Shown: piece after piece, positions 24,627-33,665 of the stretch
Layout: each line of letters opens with the position of its first letter
Numbering within the stretch: position 1 is the stretch's first letter
Source of the DNA: an uncultured Pseudomonadota bacterium
GTDB taxonomy: Bacteria; Pseudomonadota; Alphaproteobacteria; RF32; CAG-239
Assembly: GCA_949295995.1 (NCBI GenBank)
Contig: CASFNK010000026.1
Coordinates: forward strand, 1 to 53,511
DNA length: 53,511 nt
Direction: 5' to 3'
Made by a program: the position numbers and the translations under genes
Notes under the pieces: model-generated
The model's database searches: none
What the model was told of the DNA's origin: nothing
Seen by the model: the letters and a program-made list of their open reading frames with translations, nothing else

Positions 24627-25238
24627 TTAATGCACCACTCTTTTCAGAGTTTCAATTCTGGGCAGCACCGAATTTTCGATAATAAAGGCAATGGCTTTTT
24701 CGACCATTGTATCGGTATAGACCAGATGTTTAGAAATTTCGGCGATATTTTCGGATTTGTCAAGCTTTTTAGCTAAGGTATTGTAAACACTTGCCATTTC
24801 TGAAAGTGAATCAATAATCTCAGCCAAGTAGGCTTGTAGTTTCAAATCTTCTTTTCCGCCCCAAAATCCCTCTACAAAGCCGGCCTCAATTTCCGAATAA
24901 CGTATGGCGCAAAGGGCTTTAATCCCTTCTTTTGAGGTGAGCTTGCTTCCCACAGGTGAGAGTTTGACTTTATTTTGGGTAATGAGTTGGAACATCTCAT
25001 CCCACAATCCCATAAAGAATTTGAAAAACAAATCAGCTTCGTCTTTTGTCTCCAAGCGAGGGGCCTTGCCTTGTTCCCAAAAAGATGAGATAACATCTGT
25101 TGGTCTGAGCTCCAGATTTGGGGAGCAAATAGAGCCGATAAAACGCAGTTTAACGATTTCAAACGGTGTAGGGCAGTTATAGTGCTCTAAAAATTTTTTG
25201 AATTTATCATCACCAAGATATTTATTTTGACTTTCCAT
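24627..25238 (-). CDS. Hypothetical helical protein
   Basis: 203 residues from the ATG at 25238 (AAGAAG upstream); longer starts at 25253 and 25277 lack a ribosome site. Mostly alpha-helical and soluble. Conserved-looking blocks are FLEHYNCPTPFEIVKLRFIGSICSP and FFMGLWDEMFQLI. I do not recognise the family. The gene lies between the nitroreductase and divergent lipoprotein genes. Confidence 0.6.
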   Translation of the reverse strand: MESQNKYLGDDKFKKFLEHYNCPTPFEIVKLRFIGSICSPNLELRPTDVISSFWEQGKAPRLETKDEADLFFKFFMGLWDEMFQLITQNKVKLSPVGSKLTSKEGIKALCAIRYSEIEAGFVEGFWGGKEDLKLQAYLAEIIDSLSEMASVYNTLAKKLDKSENIAEISKHLVYTDTMVEKAIAFIIENSVLPRIETLKRVVH

Positions 25239-25299
25239 TTTAATCTTCTTCATATATAAGTATAAACCAGTTAGCATAAATGTAATGGAGTTTTAAAAA

Positions 25300-25617
25300 T
25301 TGTCTAGGGTAAAAATTCTGAATCTTTTAATATTAGCAGGGCTGTTGAGCAGTTGTACCTTGCTTGACCCGTTTGTGGACAGACGCCGCAACGCCGGCGA
25401 AAAAGATATGACAAAACTCTATGTTGGGGAATCAACACCTGAAGAGCCGGCCATTTGCTATAACATCTTGACCACAAATTATGAAGAGGTTAAAAAGATG
25501 GCCGATGAGGAATGTATCAAACACAAGACCGGCACCCATGCCGTTCCGGTTAAGCAAACGCAATTTACCTGTCGTTTGTTTTTGCCGACCCATATTTATT
25601 TTAAATGTGTAAAATAG
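25300..25617 (+). CDS. Small lipoprotein
   Basis: 105 residues with a TTG start ten bases behind GGAG. Signal peptide ends in lipobox LSSC. The mature part is short, charged, with four further cysteines (CYNI, DEEC, FTCRL, FKCVK) that may form two disulphides in the periplasm. It precedes argS by 19 bases and may share its transcript. Function unknown. Confidence 0.68.
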   Translation: MSRVKILNLLILAGLLSSCTLLDPFVDRRRNAGEKDMTKLYVGESTPEEPAICYNILTTNYEEVKKMADEECIKHKTGTHAVPVKQTQFTCRLFLPTHIYFKCVK

Positions 25618-25636
25618 TTAATGAATGGAAGAGAAG

Positions 25637-27373
25637 ATGAGCCTATCGCTAGAAAAGATAATCAACGCCAAATTAGCCGAAGTTTTTAATTCTTTGCAAC
25701 TCAATCCGCAATATGCGGTTGTTAAGGTATCAGACCGTCCCGATTTAAGTGATTTTCAGTGTAACGGGGCATTGGCACTAGCCAAGTCCGAGAAGAAGAA
25801 TCCTCGTGAAATTGCCACCCAAATTGCCGCTAAACTGCAAGAAAACCCTGACTTTAGTAAAATTTCGGTTGATGGCCCTGGTTTTTTGAACCTGAGTATC
25901 AATAATAGCTTAATTGCCAAAGTATTGGATGCGATGAGCGAAGATGAGCGCTTTGGCTGCGAAAAGGTTGCTAACCCGCATAAAATTGTTTTGGATTCAG
26001 GCGGTCCGAACGTTGCCAAAGCTCTGCACGTCGGACACTTGCGTTCGGCAGCCATAGGCGAATCCATCCGTCGAATTGAAATTTTTGCCGGCAACGAGGT
26101 GATTTCCGATGTCCACTTTGGCGATTGGGGAACCCCGATGGGCATGATTTTGGCCGAAATCATCAAACAAGACGGTGATTTATCCAAAACCGAAAGCTAC
26201 GATATTAACGACATCTCCGCTTTTTACAAAAAAGCCAACATTCGTTGCAAAGAAGATGAGACGGCCAAAGAAACCGCTCGCCTCATTACGGCTGACTTGC
26301 AAAACGGTAATCCCGAATATCGCAAAGCATGGCAACACTTACGTAAAGTTTCGGTTGATGCGGTTAAGAAAAACTATGATGAACTTCAAGCTCATTTTGA
26401 TTTGTGGTTAGGTGAGTCTGATGCCCACGAAACTTGTGCCGAAATCGTAAAACTTGCAGCCCAAAAAGGAGTGTCTGAGGTCGATGACGGTGCCACCATT
26501 ATCCGTTTGGAAGAGACCAACAAGCCCAAACCTCCGGTCATCTTGGTCAAAAGCGATGGCGGCTATGCTTATCAGGTAACCGATATTGCCACCATCAAAA
26601 TGCGTGTTGATGACTTAAAAGCTCAAGAAATTATCTATGTGGTTGACAAGCGTCAGTCTTTGCACTTTGAGCAAGTTTTTGAAGTTGCCGAAAAATTAGG
26701 TATTGCACCGAATGTGACTTTGCGCCACATTGGCTTTGGTACGGTCAACGGACCTGATGGCAAACCTTTCAAAACCCGTGACGGCGGTGTGATGAATTTG
26801 GAAGATTTGCTCAAACTCTCCAAAGATAAAGTTCGTGAATCTATGCCTCAAGCCGGAGAGGTAGAAGGTTATGGCGAAAAAGAGATTGAAAAACTGGTTT
26901 CGCAAATTGCCATTGGTGCGATTAAATATCAAGACTTAAAGAATAATATTGCCTCCGGCTATGTGTTTGAGGTTGATGACTTTGCCAAGTTTGACGGCAA
27001 AACCGGACCTTATATCCAATATGCCATTGCCCGCATTAACTCAATTTTGCGCAAAGCAGGCGATATAAAACCAGGCAAAGTAATCATCTCCAATGCCGAG
27101 GAGCGTGATTTGGCGCTCAAACTCATGCAACTGAGCAATATCATCATGCGCACGCAAGAAGCCAAAGAACCCAGCATAATTTCGGATTATGCTTATACCT
27201 TGGCGCAAACTTTCAGCTCATTTTATAATACATCGCCGATTATGTCGGCCGAAAGTCAGGAGCTGGCATCTTCTCGTCTGCAGTTAGCCAAATTGGTCAG
27301 AGATGTCTTAACCTTGTTGCTGTATTTGCTGGGTATCGAAGCCCCCGAGGTCATGCTCAAAAAAGCCGAATAA
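25637..27373 (+). CDS. argS: Arginyl-tRNA synthetase
   Basis: 578 residues from the ATG at 25637 (GGAAGAG site); an in-frame ATG at 25625 is possible. N-terminal tRNA-binding domain, class I motif HVGH within SGGPNVAKALHVGHLRSAAIGE, and the characteristic GFGTVNGPDGKPFKTRDGGVMNLEDLL replacing a canonical KMSKS, then the C-terminal helical anticodon-binding domain with TGPYIQYAIARINSI. Confidence 0.95.
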   Translation: MSLSLEKIINAKLAEVFNSLQLNPQYAVVKVSDRPDLSDFQCNGALALAKSEKKNPREIATQIAAKLQENPDFSKISVDGPGFLNLSINNSLIAKVLDAMSEDERFGCEKVANPHKIVLDSGGPNVAKALHVGHLRSAAIGESIRRIEIFAGNEVISDVHFGDWGTPMGMILAEIIKQDGDLSKTESYDINDISAFYKKANIRCKEDETAKETARLITADLQNGNPEYRKAWQHLRKVSVDAVKKNYDELQAHFDLWLGESDAHETCAEIVKLAAQKGVSEVDDGATIIRLEETNKPKPPVILVKSDGGYAYQVTDIATIKMRVDDLKAQEIIYVVDKRQSLHFEQVFEVAEKLGIAPNVTLRHIGFGTVNGPDGKPFKTRDGGVMNLEDLLKLSKDKVRESMPQAGEVEGYGEKEIEKLVSQIAIGAIKYQDLKNNIASGYVFEVDDFAKFDGKTGPYIQYAIARINSILRKAGDIKPGKVIISNAEERDLALKLMQLSNIIMRTQEAKEPSIISDYAYTLAQTFSSFYNTSPIMSAESQELASSRLQLAKLVRDVLTLLLYLLGIEAPEVMLKKAE

Positions 27374-27415
27374 CAAAAAAAAGCGAGGTGCCATACGGAC
27401 ACCTCGCTCTTATTT
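27374..27415. terminator. Bidirectional terminator between argS and the 27423 gene
   Basis: Perfect GCGAGGTG/CACCTCGC stem (27383-27407) with A-run on the left and TCTTATTTTA on the right. Confidence 0.85.
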
Positions 27416-27422
27416 TAGAGAG

Positions 27423-28436
27423 TTATTCAGCCGGAGCCTCCGGAGTTTCCTCCGGTTCGTCTTCTGCAAAAGCAGCTCTCGCAGCCGCGATTGCAGCAGC
27501 TTCTTCCTCCGCCGTTCTTTGACGACGGAATTTCCGCTTCTTGGGGTTCGGGAACAAAGATGTTCCTTCCCCAACACCCACTAATGGGGTGTCAACAAAA
27601 GCAGACCAGCCTTCCTTAGGAGCCCAATTGAGCTCCTCTTTGCTCATTTCGCCTCTTTCGAAGCGATCGAGCTGTTCATCTGTCATCTCTGACAGACGGA
27701 ACCAAAGACTGTCACAGTCTTCAGCCACCGGACAATTGTCCGATAACTGGAGAAGATAGTCATAGGCAAGCCTATGACATCTCTGTGAACGCTTTTTTTG
27801 CGCTTTTTTCTCCAGCTCCTCCGGTGTCGGAGGATTAAACTGGCGTGTCTGCTGTAGCTGCAAGGCTGCGTGCAGCGCCACCGGAGAAAACGCTGCCAAA
27901 GAGTTGATTATATTTTCCACTCTTTCGCCATCATTTTCTCCCTCGCCTTTGGAGGCAAGGCGTTCGTAAGAACCCCAATGCATTCTCCTTATTACTAAGG
28001 TTTCTGCATTAATGTGTTCTTTTTCTCCGAAGCAATTGAGGCGATATATCCCTCCGTCCATCTGGACGAAGATATCGTGCATTGCTCCCCCGAAGCTGGG
28101 GGTGGGAATGAACGGACGACTAAAGTCGTCTTGATCCTGCCCAAGGTAAGTTCCGAGGAACTTACCTTTTTCGTCCCGAACTTCATTGTTCGGATAAACG
28201 AAAAGGTCAGTGTACGCCCATTTCAGCGGGCGTAAATAATTCACGCCCTTGCGCTCCGCCTCACGACGGGAAATCAGGGCGGTTAAGCCCATATTTGCGC
28301 CCGCACGGCACAAGACGCTGTGTCCGTTCGGCAACAAAATTGCATATTCCGGACGGCGTTCATCGCCGTTTGAGAATGCTACTCTGTTATTAACGCGGTT
28401 AACTCTCTCATTTTTTTTGTTTTTTGAAGTTTCCAT
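27423..28436 (-). CDS. Unknown protein encoded by a hairpin-saturated gene
   Basis: 337 residues, soluble, no recognised family. It has a Lys/Asn-rich start, a middle with many aromatic-Gly turns (DFSRPFIPTPSFGGAMHDIF), and an acidic Ala/Glu/Pro tail. The reading frame is dense in local inverted repeats, at least 18 stems of 5-12 bases from end to end, for example 28143-28168, 27759-27778, 27679-27696 and 27705-27721. GC content is visibly above the neighbours (37 of 60 bases in 27841-27900), and codons such as AGG, CTC and AGA are used more freely. No Shine-Dalgarno precedes the A-rich start. The open frame of over 1 kb argues for a real protein. Confidence 0.65.
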   Translation of the reverse strand: METSKNKKNERVNRVNNRVAFSNGDERRPEYAILLPNGHSVLCRAGANMGLTALISRREAERKGVNYLRPLKWAYTDLFVYPNNEVRDEKGKFLGTYLGQDQDDFSRPFIPTPSFGGAMHDIFVQMDGGIYRLNCFGEKEHINAETLVIRRMHWGSYERLASKGEGENDGERVENIINSLAAFSPVALHAALQLQQTRQFNPPTPEELEKKAQKKRSQRCHRLAYDYLLQLSDNCPVAEDCDSLWFRLSEMTDEQLDRFERGEMSKEELNWAPKEGWSAFVDTPLVGVGEGTSLFPNPKKRKFRRQRTAEEEAAAIAAARAAFAEDEPEETPEAPAE

Positions 28437-28599
28437 TTTGTTTAAGTTTTAAATGGGTAAGTCGTCTCACCAGGTGCTGATAACAGGTATGACGAAAATA
28501 AATTGACGCTTTTTGACTATCAATTTTAACCGCTGTTAAAATTAAAAGCACAATAGCCAAAAAGATAAAAAAAATAGGTATCATCAAAATACTTCGCAT
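28408..28599 (-). CDS. Possible small membrane protein overlapping the next gene
   Basis: 63 residues: one hydrophobic helix (MIPIFFIFLAIVLLILTAV) then a basic tail. Its end overlaps the start of the 27423-28436 gene by 29 bases in another frame, which would allow coupled translation of that gene, which has no ribosome site of its own. No ribosome site for this frame either. A 9-base stem AATTTTAAC/GTTAAAATT lies inside it (28524-28545). Confidence 0.3.
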   Translation of the reverse strand: MRSILMIPIFFIFLAIVLLILTAVKIDSQKASIYFRHTCYQHLVRRLTHLKLKQNGNFKKQKK

Positions 28600-28775
28600 A
28601 CTATCTGATGAGAAAACTCTTCAAACAACGAAATTTTTTAATAATACCTAAAATAGTAATTTTTCAATTCTTATACTAGCACATTTTTGATAGCTCTGCA
28701 ATAGACAAAATTTAAAATTTTTTAAAAATTTTTAAAAAATGTTTTTTTATTAATATTCACAATTTGAAAAATATC

Positions 28776-28847
28776 TTGAAAAAAATCCATTAAGTGGTAC
28801 ATTATGCCCGAATTAAATAACTCAATAAGGTGCAGACCTCTCTGCAC
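28776..28847 (+). promoter_or_regulatory. gap promoter and leader hairpin
   Basis: TTGAAA (28776-28781), 16 bases, TACATT (28798-28803), then a 7-base stem GTGCAGA/TCTGCAC with loop CCTC (28830-28847) in the leader, followed by AAGGAAGG before the gap start. The hairpin may stabilise the message. Confidence 0.5.
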
Positions 28848-28856
28848 TCAACTTAA

Positions 28857-29882
<1,026 letters not shown>

Positions 29883-29894
29883 TTTAAAGCATAA

Positions 29895-29930
29895 CAAACC
29901 CTCTTGCACCTCAAGGGGGTTTTGTTTTTT
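29895..29930 (+). terminator. Terminator between gap and pgk
   Basis: AACCCTCTTG/CAAGGGGGTT stem with one G-T pair, followed by TTGTTTTTTT. It makes gap much more abundant than pgk on a shared message, or separates them. Confidence 0.75.
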
Positions 29931-29947
29931 TAGTTAAGGAAAACACA

Positions 29948-31156
29948 ATGGAATATAAAACAATTAAAGATTTAGGCGACTTGAACGGCAAAGTCGTAAT
30001 GTTGCGTGCGGACTTAAACGTTCCGATGGATGAAAATTTTCACGTTACCAACACCGCTCGTATTGACCGTACGGTTCCAACCATTAAAACCTTGATGGGC
30101 AAAGGTGCTAAAGTTGTTGTTGTTTCTCACTTTGGTCGTCCGGAAGGCAAAGGCGATATGAAAAACTCTTTGAGCCATGTCGCACCTGAATTGGAAAAAG
30201 CTCTTGGATACAAGGTTGTCTTTGTTGATGACTGCATTGGCGAAAAAGTAGAATCCGCTATCAAAAATATGAAAGCTGATGAAGTTTTGTTGCTTGAAAA
30301 CCTCCGTTTCTATAACGAAGAAAAGAAAGGCGATGAAGCCTTTGCTGCTGAATTGGTAAAACCGGCAGATATTTATGTTTCTGATGCTTTCTCAACCGCA
30401 CACCGTGCTCATGCCTCCATGGTTGCCGCGGCTAAATTGCGTCCGGCAGCAATGGGCTTGTTGATGGAAGAAGAAGTTAAAGCCCTAACCAATGGTTTGA
30501 ACAATCCGCAACGTCCGTTAATGGCGGTTGTCGGTGGTTCTAAAGTTTCCACTAAATTGGATTTGTTGAACAATTTGGTTAAAAAGGTTGATAAATTGGT
30601 TATTTCGGGTGGTATGGCTCATACCTTTATGAAAGCTAGCGGAATTGATACCGTAAACGAAGCCAACTCTTTGGTACAAATGGATATGATTGACACAGCC
30701 AAAGAAATTATGGCAACAGCAAAAGCCAACAATTGCGAAATCATTTTGCCGCAAGATGTTGTTGTCTCCAAAGAATTCAAAGCCAATGCTGAGCATAAAA
30801 CCGTTGATTTGGAACATATTCCGGCAGAAGGTTGGAGCTTGATGGATGTCGGTGAAAAAACCATTGCCGCCATTAACCAAAAATTGGAAGAATGCAAAAC
30901 TTTGGTATGGAACGGACCTCTCGGCGTATTTGAATTGGTTCCGTTTGACCATGCCACCAATGCCGTTGCGCAACGTGCTGCCGCTTTAACCGCAGAAGGC
31001 CGTTTGATGACGGTTGCCGGTGGTGGTGATACCGTTTCTGCTTTGGAAAATGCAGGCGTTGCCAATAAGTTTTCATATATCTCAACAGCCGGCGGTGCTT
31101 TCCTTGAATGGATGGAAGGCAAAGAACTTCCGGGCGTTGTTGTCTTGAAAAAATAA
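29948..31156 (+). CDS. pgk: Phosphoglycerate kinase
   Basis: 402 residues, full length. N-terminal signature VVMLRADLNVPMDENF, substrate-binding VVVVSHFGRPEGK, hinge GGSKVSTKLDL, ATP-binding GPLGVFE and the C-terminal GGGDTVSALE. Uses 1,3-bisphosphoglycerate to make ATP. Starts 17 bases after the gap terminator with AAGGA. Confidence 0.97.
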   Translation: MEYKTIKDLGDLNGKVVMLRADLNVPMDENFHVTNTARIDRTVPTIKTLMGKGAKVVVVSHFGRPEGKGDMKNSLSHVAPELEKALGYKVVFVDDCIGEKVESAIKNMKADEVLLLENLRFYNEEKKGDEAFAAELVKPADIYVSDAFSTAHRAHASMVAAAKLRPAAMGLLMEEEVKALTNGLNNPQRPLMAVVGGSKVSTKLDLLNNLVKKVDKLVISGGMAHTFMKASGIDTVNEANSLVQMDMIDTAKEIMATAKANNCEIILPQDVVVSKEFKANAEHKTVDLEHIPAEGWSLMDVGEKTIAAINQKLEECKTLVWNGPLGVFELVPFDHATNAVAQRAAALTAEGRLMTVAGGGDTVSALENAGVANKFSYISTAGGAFLEWMEGKELPGVVVLKK

Positions 31157-31174
31157 GCAACGAGACCGCTAACA

Positions 31175-31233
31175 AATAAACCCCGCCCACAAATCTAGCT
31201 CTAAAAGATGAGCGAAAAGGCGGGGTTTTATTT
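31175..31233 (+). terminator. Terminator after pgk
   Basis: ACCCCGCC/GGCGGGGT stem with an unusually long loop of about 32 bases and T-rich tail. Confidence 0.7.
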
Positions 31234-31307
31234 GTCCATAAAACCAGAAAAAATGAAAATAAATAGGAATTTTAATAATTTTTTAACAAAAATTTTGTCA
31301 AATTTTA

Positions 31308-31335
31308 TTGCTATTTTATGAAATTGTGCTACTAT
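31308..31335 (+). promoter_or_regulatory. Promoter of the 31370 gene
   Basis: TTGCTA (31308-31313), 16 bases, TACTAT (31330-31335), about 35 bases ahead of the start codon and GAGGAA site. Confidence 0.5.
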
Positions 31336-31369
31336 TAAAACAAAGAGACATATTTTGAGGAATAAACTT

Positions 31370-33595
31370 ATGGCAGACAGAAGCATACTCTTTAGTAACT
31401 TTAATTCACCCGATGCAGAAAATCCGGGTGATTTTGAAACCTCATACAGCAATATTCAAATTGAAAGAGCTTTAGAACGTAAGGTTAAAGAGTTTCAGCG
31501 CAAGATTGATGAAGCCAGAGAAAAATTTGAAGAAAATAAGCAAATTCAGTCTGATAGGTTTGATTCCAATAAACATTTAACTGAATTATTAGCCAGTAAT
31601 CCTCAAGAATATTTTGCCTCAATTTCTCATGACTTAAAAAAGCAAGATGAAGCTGAATTTGAGCGAATGAAAGATTTACTCGACCATAATTTAGCTGAAT
31701 TTATAAAAGAGAGCGAAGCTAAGCTCAAACAAGAACAAGATGATATTAAACGTCAATTAATTGACAATCAAAAAGAACACCAAAAAACTCATGATGCTCT
31801 TACAAAAAGTCGAGATGCTGCAAGTAAGCAACAAGAGTATTATGAGAGCAATCCAGAGCTCTATGCCAAATTATATACTATTCAACAACAAGCCAAAGCA
31901 GAAGATAGCGGAGAGGCGAAAGACGGTACCTCCAGTATGATTATCCAGTCCGATAAAGGCGAATTAGGACTGGCTATTCAAAAACAAATGGAAGGCTCAC
32001 CGGTGTTTTTTGCCATTCGTGATGGCAAGATTACGTTTCCTGATAGACCGATTTCCGAAGATCAGATGAAGGAGCTGCTCTATTTCCTTTATATGCGAGG
32101 CATTAAGGATTTTGAACTTCCGCCAAATATAGATCCAAACTTAAAAGAGACTTTTGAAAAAGCTCAAGCCGCTCGTGCCGAAGAAGAAGCTAATCGCCCC
32201 AATCCGGATCCTCGTCCGTATGAAGAGCAAAGAGAAAAACCAAGAGCCGAAAACACCATTGATGGGGAAGATGAAATTCCTGGCGTCGTCGCTGACGCCA
32301 CCCAAGACCATTGGGTAGGAGATTCCGATGAATTGGAGCCTGAAAAAGCCAAAGATAAAGAGAAAAAGAAAGAAGGCTATGGTAAAGCCATAGAAGATAT
32401 GCACAAATGGCTACAAAAAGGCAAAGGTAAAGTAAAAGGTGAGAGCTATTTTGTAACTGAGCGCGGTCGAGTGCGAGATTTTGTAACCCTCAGAGGTTGG
32501 ACGGTATTTAGTGTTTATCCCAACCGTAATAAAGATAACTATAAGCTCGATGGTAAGCGTGATAAAAACGGTAATATTAATGAGACCTATTCTTACCGTA
32601 TTATGATTAAACCGGATGGTAAGGGTGGTATTAAAGTTGGTTATGCAATGCCTAAAGGCGGCAAGGTAACCGATGAAGTAGCCGATAAAGTAGTTGCGCT
32701 TCAAAAAAGCCAGGGCAAAAAGTATATTCGCTTTCCTGTCGGTTTGAGTGAAGATGATACGGGGGTCTTCCGCACCGCTTGTGCTAAAGCGGGTGTTATT
32801 CCGCGGGGAATTAGTATTCATGAACATCAGGCGAAGAAAATGATAGAGGCAGCATCAGGAGCCCTGAGTGAAAAAGATTTTGCCGAATTTAAATATCGTT
32901 TGGCTCTGCAGATGGAACAAAACACTAATGGGGACCCTAAAGCGCGCCAAGCTACAAAAATTGCTGAGTTGAAGGGTGAATATTTCTTCCAGCCGTTTAA
33001 GGATAATTTTGATGATGTGCTTAAACCGGCTTTGCAAGATGCTATTTCAGGCAAAGAGGCAGACAAAGTAATAGGAGCCTCTCGAGCTATCCAAGAAATA
33101 TACGGCCTCTATGAACAAGCCAACCAAGGCAATATGGGTGATATGTTGCGGATGATGTCAGAAGAAGACAGACAAGCCTTTGTTAGTAAATTACAACAAA
33201 GTGGTGTTGCGTTTGATGCCGACATGAGTGTTCGTGAGATGCCTAAGGATTACATGAAGGCAATGTATGATGTCTTGTCTGACAAACATAGCAAAGCCGC
33301 AGTTAAGGAAATGGAAGAAGAGTTTGCTAGACGTCGGAAAGATGATAAAGATGCTAAGAGTTATGACGTAACTAAAGATATGATTGATGATGAATCAGCG
33401 AAACTTCGTCAAATGAGTGAAAACTTGGAGAAAGACCACTATGTTCCGGGCTTGCGTGTTCCTTATCTTGGAAGACCTCGCCATGATTATAGCAATGAGC
33501 AAACGAACTCGCATCAACGAGATGGTAATAACAACCAACAAAATAATACCCGCCAACCACGACCAAATTATAATCAAGGCGGCGGTCGTTCATAA
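31370..33595 (+). CDS. Large coiled-coil protein with an LPD7-like module
   Basis: 741 residues from the ATG at 31370 (GAGGAA site). N-terminal third is charged coiled coil (ERALERKVKEFQRKIDEAREKFEENK onward). A linker rich in Glu/Pro/Arg follows, then a basic KGKGKVKGESYFVTERGRVRDFV beta stretch. Next is a module at 32664-32840 (VVALQKSQGKKYIRF, then ACAKAGVIPRGISIHEH), which matches the first module of the 15691 gene. The tail is Asn/Gln/Arg-rich and ends QGGGRS. No signal or membrane segment. Function unknown. Confidence 0.6.
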   Translation: MADRSILFSNFNSPDAENPGDFETSYSNIQIERALERKVKEFQRKIDEAREKFEENKQIQSDRFDSNKHLTELLASNPQEYFASISHDLKKQDEAEFERMKDLLDHNLAEFIKESEAKLKQEQDDIKRQLIDNQKEHQKTHDALTKSRDAASKQQEYYESNPELYAKLYTIQQQAKAEDSGEAKDGTSSMIIQSDKGELGLAIQKQMEGSPVFFAIRDGKITFPDRPISEDQMKELLYFLYMRGIKDFELPPNIDPNLKETFEKAQAARAEEEANRPNPDPRPYEEQREKPRAENTIDGEDEIPGVVADATQDHWVGDSDELEPEKAKDKEKKKEGYGKAIEDMHKWLQKGKGKVKGESYFVTERGRVRDFVTLRGWTVFSVYPNRNKDNYKLDGKRDKNGNINETYSYRIMIKPDGKGGIKVGYAMPKGGKVTDEVADKVVALQKSQGKKYIRFPVGLSEDDTGVFRTACAKAGVIPRGISIHEHQAKKMIEAASGALSEKDFAEFKYRLALQMEQNTNGDPKARQATKIAELKGEYFFQPFKDNFDDVLKPALQDAISGKEADKVIGASRAIQEIYGLYEQANQGNMGDMLRMMSEEDRQAFVSKLQQSGVAFDADMSVREMPKDYMKAMYDVLSDKHSKAAVKEMEEEFARRRKDDKDAKSYDVTKDMIDDESAKLRQMSENLEKDHYVPGLRVPYLGRPRHDYSNEQTNSHQRDGNNNQQNNTRQPRPNYNQGGGRS

Positions 33596-33616
33596 TTACA
33601 GCTATTTAAAATCTCA

Positions 33617-33650
33617 AAACAAAAGCCTCTCAAAAGAGAGGCTTTTTATT
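33617..33650. terminator. Bidirectional terminator
   Basis: AAAAGCCTCTC/GAGAGGCTTTTT stem with AAAA loop, between the convergent 31370 gene and glgP. Confidence 0.85.
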
Positions 33651-33665
33651 AAAGAAGAATAAGGC

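Noticed and set aside
27423..28436. Hairpin-dense region as a large structured non-coding RNA rather than a gene
   Set aside because: An uninterrupted 338-codon frame at about 50% GC would be very unlikely by chance, and the protein has ordinary residue use. A coding gene with structure is the better reading; a dual role remains open.
31370..33595. A second hairpin-saturated gene
   Set aside because: There are a few stems (TGGCGTC/GACGCCA near 32281, CTATGG/CCATAG near 32378, TGCCAT/ATGGCA near 32010), but they are scattered and no denser than I would allow for chance in 2.2 kb.
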